Below, in pieces: positions 1 to 8,976 of a stretch of 64,000 bases of DNA. The stretch comes from Novosphingobium hassiacum (GTDB lineage Bacteria; Pseudomonadota; Alphaproteobacteria; Sphingomonadales; Sphingomonadaceae), in assembly GCF_014196055.1 (NCBI RefSeq), contig NZ_JACICY010000003.1, forward strand, positions 248,001-312,000. Reading direction: 5' to 3'. Both the position numbers and the translations under genes were made by a program. Within the stretch, counting starts at the first letter, position 1. Every line of letters starts with the position of its first letter. The notes below the pieces were generated by a model. The model was not told the DNA's origin and did no database searches. It saw only the letters and a program-made list of their open reading frames with translations.

Positions 1-376
1 AGGGTGATGCGTAGCTGATCATGCCCTGCTTGGCATCGGCTTCGTACGGGCCGACGATCTGATATTTCACCGGCTTGTCATCCTCGTCGAGCAACGTAAC
101 CGTCGCACCGAAGATGATCTTGTCGCCCGAAAGCGTTGCCGGATCGATGATCTGCGCGCGGCTGACGCGGTCCTCAAGATCGCCGATGGATGCCTCGACC
201 TGGCCCTGGCGTTCCTTGGCTGCGTGATATTCCGCGTTTTCGGACAGATCGCCGTGGGCGCGGGCTTCCTCGATCGCGTCTACGATCAGGGGACGCTCTT
301 CGCGCAGCGCCTTCAGCTCGGCAGTCAGGCGTTCGTAGCCTGCTGCTAGCATCGGCAGCTTTTCCACACTCGCCAT
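1..376 (-). CDS. greA: Transcription elongation factor GreA (3' end outside window)
   Basis: GreA rescues backtracked RNA polymerase by stimulating cleavage of the nascent RNA 3' end. About 125 N-terminal codons are visible; the family is about 158 residues, so the last part of the C-terminal domain lies off the left edge. The translation starts [17 protein letters not shown] and contains the coiled-coil segment with [19 protein letters not shown], which carries the acidic tip residues typical of GreA. The ATG at 376 is preceded by a purine-rich AAAGAGAG about 7 bases upstream. It lies downstream of carB on the same strand, 133 bases away, with no clear terminator between, so read-through from carB is possible. 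Confidence 0.93.
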   Translation of the reverse strand, partial: MASVEKLPMLAAGYERLTAELKALREERPLIVDAIEEARAHGDLSENAEYHAAKERQGQVEASIGDLEDRVSRAQIIDPATLSGDKIIFGATVTLLDEDDKPVKYQIVGPYEADAKQGMISYASP

Positions 377-509
377 CCGTCACTCTCTTTCTTTGTACTG
401 CGCCCTGCACGCCGCGAGGGCGTTCAGGGAAAAACTGTCCTTACCGGCAGACGCCGTATACGCCTGACCGGCCTAAAAGTGCCACGATGACGGGGTACTT
501 TCGCAAGGT

Positions 510-3500
510 TCAGCTATAATAGTCCTGCAACGAACGCACTTCAAGTTTAGCCGACCGCATCGCCTCGATCGCTTCTACCGCCGCGACCGACGCCGCCGCT
601 GTCGTGAACGACGGAACCCGCGCGCCAAGCGCCGAGGCACGGATCGAGGCCGAGTCCTTGTGGCTCTGCCAGCCCTCGGTCGTGTTGAAAATCAACGCGA
701 TATCACCATCGATGATTCGGTCGACGATATGCGGTCGCCCTTCGGCGACCTTGTTGACCCGCTCCACGATCACGCCGGCATCGGCCAGATAGCGCGCCGT
801 CCCGCCCGTCGCCACGATCTTGAACCCGAGATCGGTCAGCTTGCCGACCGCTGGCAGCACGATCGCCTTGTCCGAATCCTTGACCGAAACGAACACCGTG
901 CCGCCTTGCGGCAGGATGGTCCCTGCCCCCAGCTGCGACTTGGCAAATGCGACCGCGAACGTGCTGTCGATGCCCATGACTTCGCCGGTGGACTTCATCT
1001 CGGGCGACAGCACCGGGTCGATGCCGGGGAAGCGCGCGAACGGGAACACGGCTTCCTTGACCGCCATGTAATCGATGTCGCGCTTGATCGGCGGCAGGTT
1101 GGCAATCTTCTCGCCCGCCATGATCCGCGCGGCGAACTTGGCGATCGGCTGACCGATGGCCTTGGCAACGAAAGGCACGGTGCGGCTGGCGCGCGGGTTG
1201 ACCTCGATCAGGTAGACCTCGCCGTCCTTGATCGCGAACTGGATGTTCATCAACCCGATCACGTCGAGGCCCTTGGCGAGCAGCACGGCCTGACGCTCCA
1301 TCTCGGCGATGATGTCGGCAGGCAGGCTGTAGGGCGGCAGGGTGCAGGCGCTGTCGCCCGAATGGATGCCTGCTTCCTCGATGTGCTGCAGCACGCCTGC
1401 GACGACGACATCTTCACCGTCTGACAATGCATCGACATCGCACTCGATCGCATCGCGCAAGTACTGGTCGATCAGCACCGGACTGTCACCCGACACCTTC
1501 ACGGCAGTGGCGATGTAGTCGTCCAATTGCGCAAAGCTGTCGACGATCTCCATCGCGCGGCCACCCAGCACATAGCTTGGGCGGATCAGCACGGGGAAGC
1601 CGATGCGCGTTGCCACGGCCACGGCTTCGTCACGGCTGCGCGCAATACCATTGAGCGGCTGCTTGAGGCCGAGCTTGCTGACCAGCGCGGCAAAGCGCTC
1701 ACGGTCTTCGGCAAGGTCGATCGAGTCAGGCGAGGTGCCCAGGATCGGAATGCCAGCATCCTGCAGCGCCTGCGCCAGCTTCAGCGGGGTCTGCCCGCCG
1801 AACTGCACGATCACGCCGACCAGTTCGCCGTTCGACTGCTCTAGTTCGAGAATTTCGAGCACGTCTTCGGCCGTCAGCGGTTCGAAGTACAGGCGGTCCG
1901 AGGTGTCGTAGTCGGTCGAGACGGTTTCAGGGTTGCAGTTGACCATGATCGTCTCGAACCCGGCATCTGCCAGCGAGAAGCACGCGTGGCAGCAGCAGTA
2001 ATCGAACTCGATGCCCTGCCCGATGCGGTTTGGCCCGCCACCGAGGATAACAATTTTTTTGCGGTCGGTCGGCGCGGATTCGTTCTCCGGTTCGCCGAAC
2101 AATCCGCTTTCATAGGTCGAGTACATGTACGGCGTCACCGCCTCGAACTCGGCGGCGCAACTGTCGATGCGCTTGAACACCGGGCGCACGCCCAGTTTGT
2201 GCCGCAGTGCGCGGACTTCAGCCTCGCTGGTAGCACCAGCCATCGCGTTCAGAACATCGTGGAGCAGACCCGACCGCTTGGCCTGTGTCTCGCCCATGCC
2301 GCCAGCCACGCCGACCGAGCGCACCGCCAATGTGGCGAGGCGCTTGTCCGAAAAGCCCATCGCCTTCAACCGGCGCAGGCCCGCGGCATCGTTGGGCAAG
2401 CCGTCCTTCTGGATCGCGGCTTCCTCGGCGATGATCTCGCAGATCTGGCGCAGGAACCACGGTTCATACTTGGTGACGGCGTGGACTTCGTCGACGCTCA
2501 GCCCCTCGCGGAAAGCCTGCGCGATTACCAGAATGCGATCCGGCGTCGCCTTGCTCAGCGCGGCAACGATCTGGTCGCGGCTGACGCCTTCGAGTTCGAC
2601 CACGCGGTTGAAACCGTCGAGCCCGGTTTCGAGGCCGCGCAGTGCCTTCTGCATCGATTCCTTGAAGTTGCGGCCGATCGCCATGACTTCGCCGACAGAC
2701 TTCATCGCGGTGCCGAGGTTGCTTTCGGCACCCTTGAACTTTTCGAAGGCAAAGCGCGGAATCTTGGTCACGACGTAATCAAGCGTCGGTTCGAACGCGG
2801 CGGGCGTTGCACCCGTGATGTCGTTCATGATCTCGTCGAGCGTGTAGCCCACGGCAAGCTTTGCCGCGACCTTGGCGATCGGAAAGCCGGTGGCCTTCGA
2901 TGCCAGCGCGGACGAACGCGACACGCGCGGGTTCATCTCGATCACGATCATGCGGCCATCGGCGGGGTTGACCGCGAACTGCACGTTGGAACCGCCCGTC
3001 TCGACGCCGATCTCGCGCAGCACCGCGATGCTGGCGTTGCGCATGATCTGGTATTCCTTGTCGGTCAGCGTCAGCGCCGGCGCAACCGTGATGGAATCGC
3101 CGGTGTGGACGCCCATCGGATCGACGTTCTCGATCGAGCAGATGATGATGCAGTTGTCGTTCTTGTCGCGGACAACCTCCATCTCGTACTCTTTCCAGCC
3201 GAGCAGCGATTCATCGATCAGCACTTCGGTGGTGGGGGAAGCTTCGAGGCCGCCCTTCACGATCTTGACGAATTCGTCCTTGTTATAGGCAATGCCGCCG
3301 CCAGTGCCGCCCATGGTAAAGCTGGGACGGATGATCGAAGGCAGGCCGGTGCGCTCCAGAATGACGAGCGCCTCCTCGACCGAATGGGCCACGCCCGAGC
3401 GCGCCGATTCCAGCCCGATCTTGTCCATCGCATCGCGGAAGCGCTGGCGGTCCTCGGCCTTGTCGATCGCATCGGCGTCGGCGCCGATCATCTGCACGCC

Positions 3501-3833
3501 GTACTTGGCCAGCGTGCCATCGTTGAACAGCGCCAGCGCGGTGTTGAGTGCGGTCTGCCCGCCCATCGTCGGCAGCAGCGCATCCGGGCGCTCCTTCTCG
3601 ATGATCTTGGCGACAACCTCGGGCGTGATCGGCTCGACGTACGTCGCGTGCGCCATGTCCGGATCGGTCATGATCGTCGCGGGGTTCGAGTTGACCAGAA
3701 TGATCCGGTACCCCTCCTCCTTCAACGCCTTCACCGCCTGCGTGCCCGAATAATCGAACTCGCAAGCCTGGCCGATGATGATTGGCCCGGCGCCGATGAT
3801 CAGGATCGAGGAGATGTCAGTGCGTTTGGGCAT
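510..3833 (-). CDS. carB: Carbamoyl-phosphate synthase large subunit
   Basis: CarB makes carbamoyl phosphate from bicarbonate, ATP and ammonia delivered by CarA, feeding arginine and pyrimidine synthesis in the cytoplasm. The 1107-residue protein has the expected duplicated ATP-grasp layout. The first half shows [25 protein letters not shown] and [18 protein letters not shown]. The second half shows [16 protein letters not shown] and [18 protein letters not shown]-terminal MGS-type allosteric domain ([12 protein letters not shown]) fills the last 150 or so residues. Length fits alphaproteobacterial CarB. The ATG overlaps the TAA of the upstream unknown gene by one base (TAATG), implying translational coupling to a gene that is not carA. 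Confidence 0.98.
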   Translation of the reverse strand: MPKRTDISSILIIGAGPIIIGQACEFDYSGTQAVKALKEEGYRIILVNSNPATIMTDPDMAHATYVEPITPEVVAKIIEKERPDALLPTMGGQTALNTALALFNDGTLAKYGVQMIGADADAIDKAEDRQRFRDAMDKIGLESARSGVAHSVEEALVILERTGLPSIIRPSFTMGGTGGGIAYNKDEFVKIVKGGLEASPTTEVLIDESLLGWKEYEMEVVRDKNDNCIIICSIENVDPMGVHTGDSITVAPALTLTDKEYQIMRNASIAVLREIGVETGGSNVQFAVNPADGRMIVIEMNPRVSRSSALASKATGFPIAKVAAKLAVGYTLDEIMNDITGATPAAFEPTLDYVVTKIPRFAFEKFKGAESNLGTAMKSVGEVMAIGRNFKESMQKALRGLETGLDGFNRVVELEGVSRDQIVAALSKATPDRILVIAQAFREGLSVDEVHAVTKYEPWFLRQICEIIAEEAAIQKDGLPNDAAGLRRLKAMGFSDKRLATLAVRSVGVAGGMGETQAKRSGLLHDVLNAMAGATSEAEVRALRHKLGVRPVFKRIDSCAAEFEAVTPYMYSTYESGLFGEPENESAPTDRKKIVILGGGPNRIGQGIEFDYCCCHACFSLADAGFETIMVNCNPETVSTDYDTSDRLYFEPLTAEDVLEILELEQSNGELVGVIVQFGGQTPLKLAQALQDAGIPILGTSPDSIDLAEDRERFAALVSKLGLKQPLNGIARSRDEAVAVATRIGFPVLIRPSYVLGGRAMEIVDSFAQLDDYIATAVKVSGDSPVLIDQYLRDAIECDVDALSDGEDVVVAGVLQHIEEAGIHSGDSACTLPPYSLPADIIAEMERQAVLLAKGLDVIGLMNIQFAIKDGEVYLIEVNPRASRTVPFVAKAIGQPIAKFAARIMAGEKIANLPPIKRDIDYMAVKEAVFPFARFPGIDPVLSPEMKSTGEVMGIDSTFAVAFAKSQLGAGTILPQGGTVFVSVKDSDKAIVLPAVGKLTDLGFKIVATGGTARYLADAGVIVERVNKVAEGRPHIVDRIIDGDIALIFNTTEGWQSHKDSASIRASALGARVPSFTTAAASVAAVEAIEAMRSAKLEVRSLQDYYS

Positions 3834-4603
3834 TAGCCACCTGAAAAAACATGGTTAATTAAAAGCTCGACGAGCGTGTTGATTGTGGCTTCAATGGCAG
3901 TACCCTTGTTTCGGGCAGCCACCTCCGCGAGCGCAGAAAGCAGAACTGTGTAGAGAAGGTAAGATTTTATAGTTCCCGCTCTAATGAGTTCCCGGCCCGC
4001 TCGCAGTTGCCCTAAGACTCTCTCTCGAAAACCCGGACTATCTGGATCACCGTTAGTCTTTTCAACGGCGTCAATAACCTCGGACAGCGGATTTTCTAGT
4101 TCAGCAACTTGATTGTGGCTGAGCGAGACAATTCTGTCAGAAGCAGGAATAGCAGTTGAAGCTTGGTCACTACGAAGGTGACCCCATTCACTTTCCGGCA
4201 CCCGGCGCAAATGCTCAATAATGTCTGTCGCAAAATTACGGCCTATCTCAGCGTATGTAACGAGAATAGGATATTTCTCGAAAAGCAAAGTTCGTAAACG
4301 CTTCCACCCATCCTTATCGGCATCGCTTGGGTCTGGGCCATCTTGAATGAAATAATATCTAAAGTTATCGTAGTTAACCTTAAAGTAGCCACCAGTCAGG
4401 GGATTTTCGTAACGTTGGACACCGCTGAATTCAACCAAAATTGATATTGCCTCGGCAACTTCATTCTTGCTGACCTTTACGCCTTGTAAAAGAGTCGTGA
4501 CTTTGCTTGCTACGCTAGTGAATGAACCCGAATAGGACTCATCCTCAAGTTGCTCCGCTTCATGGAGCAAGACTACGGCGAGATATTGAGCAAAAGTACT
4601 CAC
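3833..4603 (-). CDS. Unknown 256-residue protein inserted between carA and carB
   Basis: I do not recognise this protein. Base composition is visibly more AT-rich than both neighbours (estimated by eye in the mid-40s % GC against the mid-60s), and codon choice is correspondingly different, suggesting horizontal acquisition. The GTG start at 4603 overlaps the carA stop as GTGA, and its TAA overlaps the carB ATG by one base, so it is fully embedded in the operon. Residues about 25-85 ([20 protein letters not shown], then [13 protein letters not shown]) could form a helix-turn-helix with a beta wing. The last 70 residues are rich in helix formers, with [18 protein letters not shown] followed by hydrophobic or amphipathic stretches and no signal peptide. 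Both structural readings are inference. A selfish, regulatory or defence cargo gene is possible, but nothing in the sequence decides. Confidence 0.85.
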   Translation of the reverse strand: MSTFAQYLAVVLLHEAEQLEDESYSGSFTSVASKVTTLLQGVKVSKNEVAEAISILVEFSGVQRYENPLTGGYFKVNYDNFRYYFIQDGPDPSDADKDGWKRLRTLLFEKYPILVTYAEIGRNFATDIIEHLRRVPESEWGHLRSDQASTAIPASDRIVSLSHNQVAELENPLSEVIDAVEKTNGDPDSPGFRERVLGQLRAGRELIRAGTIKSYLLYTVLLSALAEVAARNKGTAIEATINTLVELLINHVFSGG

Positions 4604-5769
4604 CCCAACATCCCCACGAACTTCTCGAACAGATAGAAACTGTCCTGCGGTCCCGGCGATGCCTCAGGGTGATACTGCACCCCGAACGCGCGCTTGCCCT
4701 TGACCGCGATCCCGCAGTTCGAGCCGTCGAACAGCGAGACGTGGGTTTCCTCCACGCTGTCGGGCAGCGCCGTGTTGTCCACCGCGAAGCCGTGGTTCAT
4801 CGAGGTGATCTCGACCACGCCGTCGGCCATGCGCTTGACCGGGTGGTTCGCGCCGCGGTGGCCCTGGTGCATCTTGGTCGTGCGCGCGCCTGCGGCAAGG
4901 CCCAGCATCTGGTGGCCGAGGCAGATGCCGAAGGTCGGCACATCGGCCTCAAGCAGCTTCTGGATCACCGGCACGGCATAAGCGCCGGTCGCCGCCGGAT
5001 CGCCCGGACCGTTCGACAGAAACACGCCATCGGGCTTGAGTTCGAGGATCGTCTCCCACGAGGTCTGCGCCGGAACCACGGTAACGCTCGCGCCCGCCTT
5101 CACCAGATTGCGGAAGATGTTGTCCTTCGCGCCGTAATCGATCGCGACGACATGCGGGCGCTTGTCGTGCGGGCTGCGGCCGAAGCCCTCGCCCAGCTTC
5201 CAGACCGAGCCTTCCCACGCCTCCTGCCCGTCACGCGTGACCACGCGGGCAAGGTCCATGCCCTCGAGCCCCGGCCATGACCGCGCGCGCTCGATCAGGG
5301 CGGGAATGTCGAACTCGCCTTTGGGATCGTGCGCGATCACCGCGTTGGGCGCACCCGACATGCGGATGCGGCGGGTCAGCGCGCGGGTATCGAGGCCCGC
5401 GATGGCGATCTTGCCGAGCTTTTCCATCCACTTGGTGAAGTGTCCGGCGCTGCGGAAGTTGGCGGGGTCAGTGACGTCCTCACGCACGACGCAGCCGACC
5501 GCGCCGGGCACGTCATGGCTTTCCATGTCCTCGCCATTGGTGCCGACATTGCCGATATGCGGGAAGGTGAAGGTCACCACCTGCCCGGCATAGGACGGGT
5601 CGGTCATCACTTCCTGATAGCCGGTCATCGCGGTGTTGAAGCACACCTCGCCCACAGCCGATCCGGTCGCGCCGAAGCCCCGTCCCCACGCCACAGACCC
5701 ATCCGCAAGTACGAGGACTCCCGTCGCGCCGTCTGGTTTGGGCGCGTGCGAAAGTGCGGGGTCGGCCAT
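4600..5769 (-). CDS. carA: Carbamoyl-phosphate synthase small (glutaminase) subunit
   Basis: CarA hydrolyses glutamine and channels ammonia to CarB. The 389-residue product has the N-terminal CPSase small-chain domain (GEVCFNTAMTGYQEVMTDPS near residues 40-58). A class I glutamine amidotransferase domain follows, with the nucleophile elbow GICLGHQ (Cys283) and the catalytic pair in QYHPEA (His367, Glu369). Length is normal. It is the first gene of the operon and is followed directly by the unknown gene, through a 4-base GTGA overlap, rather than by carB. The 163-base gap upstream, shared with the divergent GatB/YqeY gene, should hold its promoter; I could not assign a convincing one. Confidence 0.98.
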   Translation of the reverse strand: MADPALSHAPKPDGATGVLVLADGSVAWGRGFGATGSAVGEVCFNTAMTGYQEVMTDPSYAGQVVTFTFPHIGNVGTNGEDMESHDVPGAVGCVVREDVTDPANFRSAGHFTKWMEKLGKIAIAGLDTRALTRRIRMSGAPNAVIAHDPKGEFDIPALIERARSWPGLEGMDLARVVTRDGQEAWEGSVWKLGEGFGRSPHDKRPHVVAIDYGAKDNIFRNLVKAGASVTVVPAQTSWETILELKPDGVFLSNGPGDPAATGAYAVPVIQKLLEADVPTFGICLGHQMLGLAAGARTTKMHQGHRGANHPVKRMADGVVEITSMNHGFAVDNTALPDSVEETHVSLFDGSNCGIAVKGKRAFGVQYHPEASPGPQDSFYLFEKFVGMLG

Positions 5770-5932
5770 GATCTGGGGCGCTCCGTTGGCAGGGTTTATG
5801 GCGATGTTGCTAAGGGGCGGCGGTTAGACCTGAGTCCCCCGCGCGTCAACCTAGCGATCCCCGAAAGTTTGTCCTACATATGGCTTTCGCCCGATTGCTT
5901 AGGGCCACCAAACTCACAGGAATTGAACCACC

Positions 5933-6388
5933 ATGATCCGCGACACCATCAAGGCCGCGCAGATTTCGGCCATGAAAGCAGGCGACAAGCCTCGCCTCGC
6001 CGCCGTCCGCCTGATTCTCGCCAAGCTCAAGGACAAGGACATCGAACTGCGTACCGCCGCCACGCAGCCCGACGATGATGTGCTCGTCACCGACGTCCTT
6101 CAGAAAATGGCCAAGCAGCGCCGCGAGTCGATCACGATGTATGAGCAAGGCGGCAGGCAGGAACTGGCGGACATGGAGAAGGCGGAGCTGGCCGTAATCG
6201 ACGAGTTTCTGCCCGCGCAGATGAGCGAGGACGATACGCGCGCCGCGATTGTTGCGCTGATTGCCGAGACGGGCGCTGCGGGCATGAAGGACATGGGCAA
6301 GGTCGTGGCGGCATTGAAGGCCAAGCATGGCACACAGTTGGATATGAGCAAGGCCAGCGGCTTGGTGAAGGCTGCACTGGCTGGGTGA
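5933..6388 (+). CDS. GatB/YqeY domain-containing protein
   Basis: The 151-residue protein matches the stand-alone YqeY family, which resembles the tRNA-binding tail domain of the GatB amidotransferase subunit and is found next to dnaG and rpoD in many bacteria. Diagnostic stretches are MIRDTIKAAQISAMKAGDK at the start, SITMYEQGGRQELADMEKAE in the middle, and GAAGMKDMGKVVAALKAKHG near the end. Its precise role is unsettled; tRNA-related or amidotransferase-like function is inferred from fold only. It is divergent from carA and is followed by the higBA pair and then dnaG, so higBA may have been inserted into an older YqeY-dnaG-rpoD arrangement. Confidence 0.93.
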   Translation: MIRDTIKAAQISAMKAGDKPRLAAVRLILAKLKDKDIELRTAATQPDDDVLVTDVLQKMAKQRRESITMYEQGGRQELADMEKAELAVIDEFLPAQMSEDDTRAAIVALIAETGAAGMKDMGKVVAALKAKHGTQLDMSKASGLVKAALAG

Positions 6389-6399
6389 AATGCACGTGT

Positions 6400-6445
6400 A
6401 GTGCGTAACGCTACGCTTGACGCACTGTACTCTTTGGCGTAGGCC
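6400..6445 (+). promoter_or_regulatory. Candidate higBA promoter with nested inverted repeats
   Basis: AGTGCGT (6400-6406) is repeated inverted as ACGCACT (6420-6426). Inside this pair GCGTA (6403-6407) is inverted as TACGC (6412-6416). A TTGACG -35-like hexamer (6417-6422) lies in the right arm, with TAGGCC 17 bases further as a weak -10. Type II antitoxins usually bind such palindromes to repress their own operon, so this is a reasonable operator for the downstream HTH antitoxin. The promoter assignment is weak because the -10 is poor. Confidence 0.4.
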
Positions 6446-6452
6446 ATGATGC

Positions 6453-6734
6453 ATGGAGATCGCATCGATCCGGCATAAGGCCCTCCGTCGCTTTGCTACC
6501 GAAGGCAAAGCAAAGGGGCTAATAGAGCCGGATCGGCTGCGAGACATGCTGGCGTACATTGATGCAGCTACATCATTTGACGCGCTAGCATTGCCACCCA
6601 ATTTTGGCCTCCATCCCTTGACGGGCGATCGCGTCGGCACTTGGGCGATGACCGTCACGCGCAATTGGCGACTGACGTTCACTCGGATTGCAGACCATGC
6701 TGTCGGTGATCTGGATCTGGAGGATTACCACTGA
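6453..6734 (+). CDS. higB: HigB/RelE-family toxin
   Basis: A 93-residue protein of the RelE/HigB superfamily, whose members are ribosome-dependent mRNA interferases. It begins MEIASIRHKALRRFATEG and has the family signatures FGLHPLTGDRVGTWAM and NWRLTFTR, ending in DLDLEDYH, the usual tail of the short HigB-1 type. The toxin comes first and the antitoxin second, the hig order. Its TGA overlaps the antitoxin ATG by one base. A functional toxin is likely because the gene is full length, but activity is inferred. Confidence 0.92.
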   Translation: MEIASIRHKALRRFATEGKAKGLIEPDRLRDMLAYIDAATSFDALALPPNFGLHPLTGDRVGTWAMTVTRNWRLTFTRIADHAVGDLDLEDYH

Positions 6735-7042
6735 TGGCAATCAAGCTTCACCCATCCATGGCGGTGCATCCCGGCGGTTGGCTGCGACGGCAGGTTGTCG
6801 AGCCGCATGGTCTCACGGTCAAGCGTGCGGCTGAAGTGCTGCACGTTTCACGTCCTGCGCTCAGCAACCTGCTCAACGGCAATGCTGATCTTTCCGCCGA
6901 AATGGCCATCCGCTTCGAAAAAGTGTTCGGCCTCAACGCCGATACGCTGATGCGCATGCAATCGGCGTACGACATCGCTGAAGTCCGCGAACGTCAGGAT
7001 GAAATTTCGGTAGAATGGATGCCGGAACTCAAGCGCGCGTGA
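6734..7042 (+). CDS. higA: HigA-family HTH antitoxin
   Basis: A 102-residue XRE-type DNA-binding antitoxin. It opens with IKLHPSMAVHPGGWLRRQVVEP, typical of the HigA/VapI group, followed by the helix-turn-helix VKRAAEVLHVSRPALSNLLN around residues 28-47 and ADLSAEMAIRFEKVFG. It should neutralise the preceding toxin and repress the operon through the inverted repeats upstream. dnaG starts only 7 bases after its stop, so dnaG may be partly transcribed from the hig promoter. Confidence 0.93.
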   Translation: MAIKLHPSMAVHPGGWLRRQVVEPHGLTVKRAAEVLHVSRPALSNLLNGNADLSAEMAIRFEKVFGLNADTLMRMQSAYDIAEVRERQDEISVEWMPELKRA

Positions 7043-7049
7043 TCGCCCC

Positions 7050-8915
7050 ATGACCCTAACCCCGCAATGGATGGACGAGCTACGCACCCGCATCTCGCTT
7101 TCAGGCGTGATCGGGCGGAGCGTGCGCGTCACCAAGGCGGGGCGCGAGTTCAAGGCGTGCTGCCCGTTCCATAACGAGAAAACGCCCAGCTTCACGATCA
7201 ACGACGAAAAGGGCTTCTACCACTGCTTCGGCTGCGGTGCGCATGGCGACGTGATCCGCTGGATGACCGACCATCAGGGCCTGCCGTTCATGGACGCGGT
7301 CAAGGAACTCGCGCTTCAGGCGGGCATGGAAGTCCCCGCGCCCGATCCGCGCGCAGCCAAAGTCGCCGAGCAGCAGAAGTCGCTCCACGATGTGATGGCC
7401 GCCGCCCAGCAGTTCTTCGTCAATTGCTTGGCCGAGGATCGCGGCACCGAAGCCCGCCGCTACCTCGCCTCACGCGGCTTTCCGGCGCACGTCGTGCGCG
7501 AATTCGGCTTCGGTTTCGCACCGGACAGCCGTACCGCGCTCAAGGAAGCCCTGTCCGCCTTCCCCGACGCCATGCTGATCGAAGCAGGTCTGCGCATCGT
7601 TGTCGAAGGCAAAGAGCCGTACGATCGTTTTCGCGGACGCCTGATGCTCCCGATCCTCGACCCGCGCGGTCGCGTGATCGCGTTCGGCGGGCGCATCCTT
7701 TCAGCCGAAAAGACCGACGCGCCCAAGTACCTCAACTCGCCCGACACGCCGCTCTTCGACAAGGGCCGCACGGTCTACAACCTGCATCGCGCGGCACCAG
7801 CCTCGCGTAACAACGGGCGCGTCGTCGTGGTCGAGGGCTACATGGACGTCGTGGCGCTGGCCGCAGCAGGCATCGGCGAGGCCGTCGCGCCGCTCGGCAC
7901 TGCGCTGACCGAACACCAGATCGAACGCCTCTGGCGGCTGGTCGAAACTCCCACCCTCTGCTTCGACGGCGATGTTGCAGGCCAGCGCGCCGCGATGCGC
8001 GCCATCACCCGCGCCCTTCCCCTGCTCCGGCCCGGCCACTCCCTGCGCATCACCACGCTGCCCAAGGGCATGGACCCCGACGATCTGATCAAGCGCGACG
8101 GGCCTCAGGCGATGGAAGCGCTGCTCAACGGCGCGCAAAGCATGGTCGACATGCTGTGGCAGGTCGAACGCGACGCGCTGCCCCTCGCCACGCCCGAGGA
8201 CAAGGCCGGGCTCAAGGCGCGGCTGCTCCAGCACTGCGAGACGATCCAGCATCCCGACATCAAATCGCTCTACCGCCGCGAGCTGACCGAGCGATTCGGC
8301 GAACTCGCTTTTGCCCGCAAGGAACGTGCGCCGTTCCAGCCGCGCCAGCCCGGTTCGGCGCGGTCGCAGGGCAAAGGTCCATGGAAACCGCCGCCGCTGC
8401 CACTGGGCGCGGACGACAAGGCGCGGATGCTCAAGATCGGCGTCGGGCCGAGCACCAACCTGCTGGCAGCGGTGCTCGCGGGGCTGATCAACCACCCAGG
8501 CGAAATCGCGCGCCACGCCGGCGCGCTCGTCCGTCTTCAGCCCGAGGACACGGCGACATCTGCGTTGCTCGATTGCCTGCTGGACCTTGCCGACAACGCG
8601 CAGGCGCTTGAAAGCACGCGACTTCATCCCATATTGGCCGAGCGGGGACTTCGGCCACCGTCGGCGCAACATTACGCCGGAATGCGATTCGGCTTTTTGG
8701 CCGGCAGCAGCGAGCAGGCCACCGATGAGCTGGCCGAGGCAGTGTCGCTGTTGGTCGAGCTGCCGGCCGTCGAAGAGGCGCTCGCTACCGCGACGCAGCG
8801 CCACGAAACGGAGTTTTCCGACGATAGTTATGCCGAGCAACAACGATTGCGCAAACGAAGGGTGGATTTGTTTGGCCGTTTGGAGCAAATGAACCGCGCT
8901 CGTGCTGCGTTATAA
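7050..8915 (+). CDS. dnaG: DNA primase
   Basis: DnaG lays RNA primers at the replication fork. The 621-residue protein has the N-terminal CHC2 zinc-binding domain with ligands in CCPFHNEKTPSF and YHCFGCG (Cys38, His41, Cys59, Cys62). A TOPRIM domain follows with VVVVEGYMDVVAL and the acidic TLCFDGDVAGQ. The C-terminal 150 or so residues form the DnaB-interacting region. Start choice is the ATG at 7050, seven bases after higA. Followed by rpoD, the classical dnaG-rpoD part of the macromolecular synthesis operon, here without rpsU upstream. Confidence 0.98.
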   Translation: MTLTPQWMDELRTRISLSGVIGRSVRVTKAGREFKACCPFHNEKTPSFTINDEKGFYHCFGCGAHGDVIRWMTDHQGLPFMDAVKELALQAGMEVPAPDPRAAKVAEQQKSLHDVMAAAQQFFVNCLAEDRGTEARRYLASRGFPAHVVREFGFGFAPDSRTALKEALSAFPDAMLIEAGLRIVVEGKEPYDRFRGRLMLPILDPRGRVIAFGGRILSAEKTDAPKYLNSPDTPLFDKGRTVYNLHRAAPASRNNGRVVVVEGYMDVVALAAAGIGEAVAPLGTALTEHQIERLWRLVETPTLCFDGDVAGQRAAMRAITRALPLLRPGHSLRITTLPKGMDPDDLIKRDGPQAMEALLNGAQSMVDMLWQVERDALPLATPEDKAGLKARLLQHCETIQHPDIKSLYRRELTERFGELAFARKERAPFQPRQPGSARSQGKGPWKPPPLPLGADDKARMLKIGVGPSTNLLAAVLAGLINHPGEIARHAGALVRLQPEDTATSALLDCLLDLADNAQALESTRLHPILAERGLRPPSAQHYAGMRFGFLAGSSEQATDELAEAVSLLVELPAVEEALATATQRHETEFSDDSYAEQQRLRKRRVDLFGRLEQMNRARAAL

Positions 8916-8976
8916 TTATACTTTCACGCACATCGGGTCCGCCGGGCCCGGCTTTAGATGGTGGTACCGGGGTTAA

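Noticed and set aside
1986-3836. 616-codon open frame on the plus strand opposite carB
   Set aside because: It is exactly antisense to a certain gene, has a composition dominated by Arg, Ala, Asp and His typical of reverse-complemented high-GC coding sequence, and no family motif or RBS.
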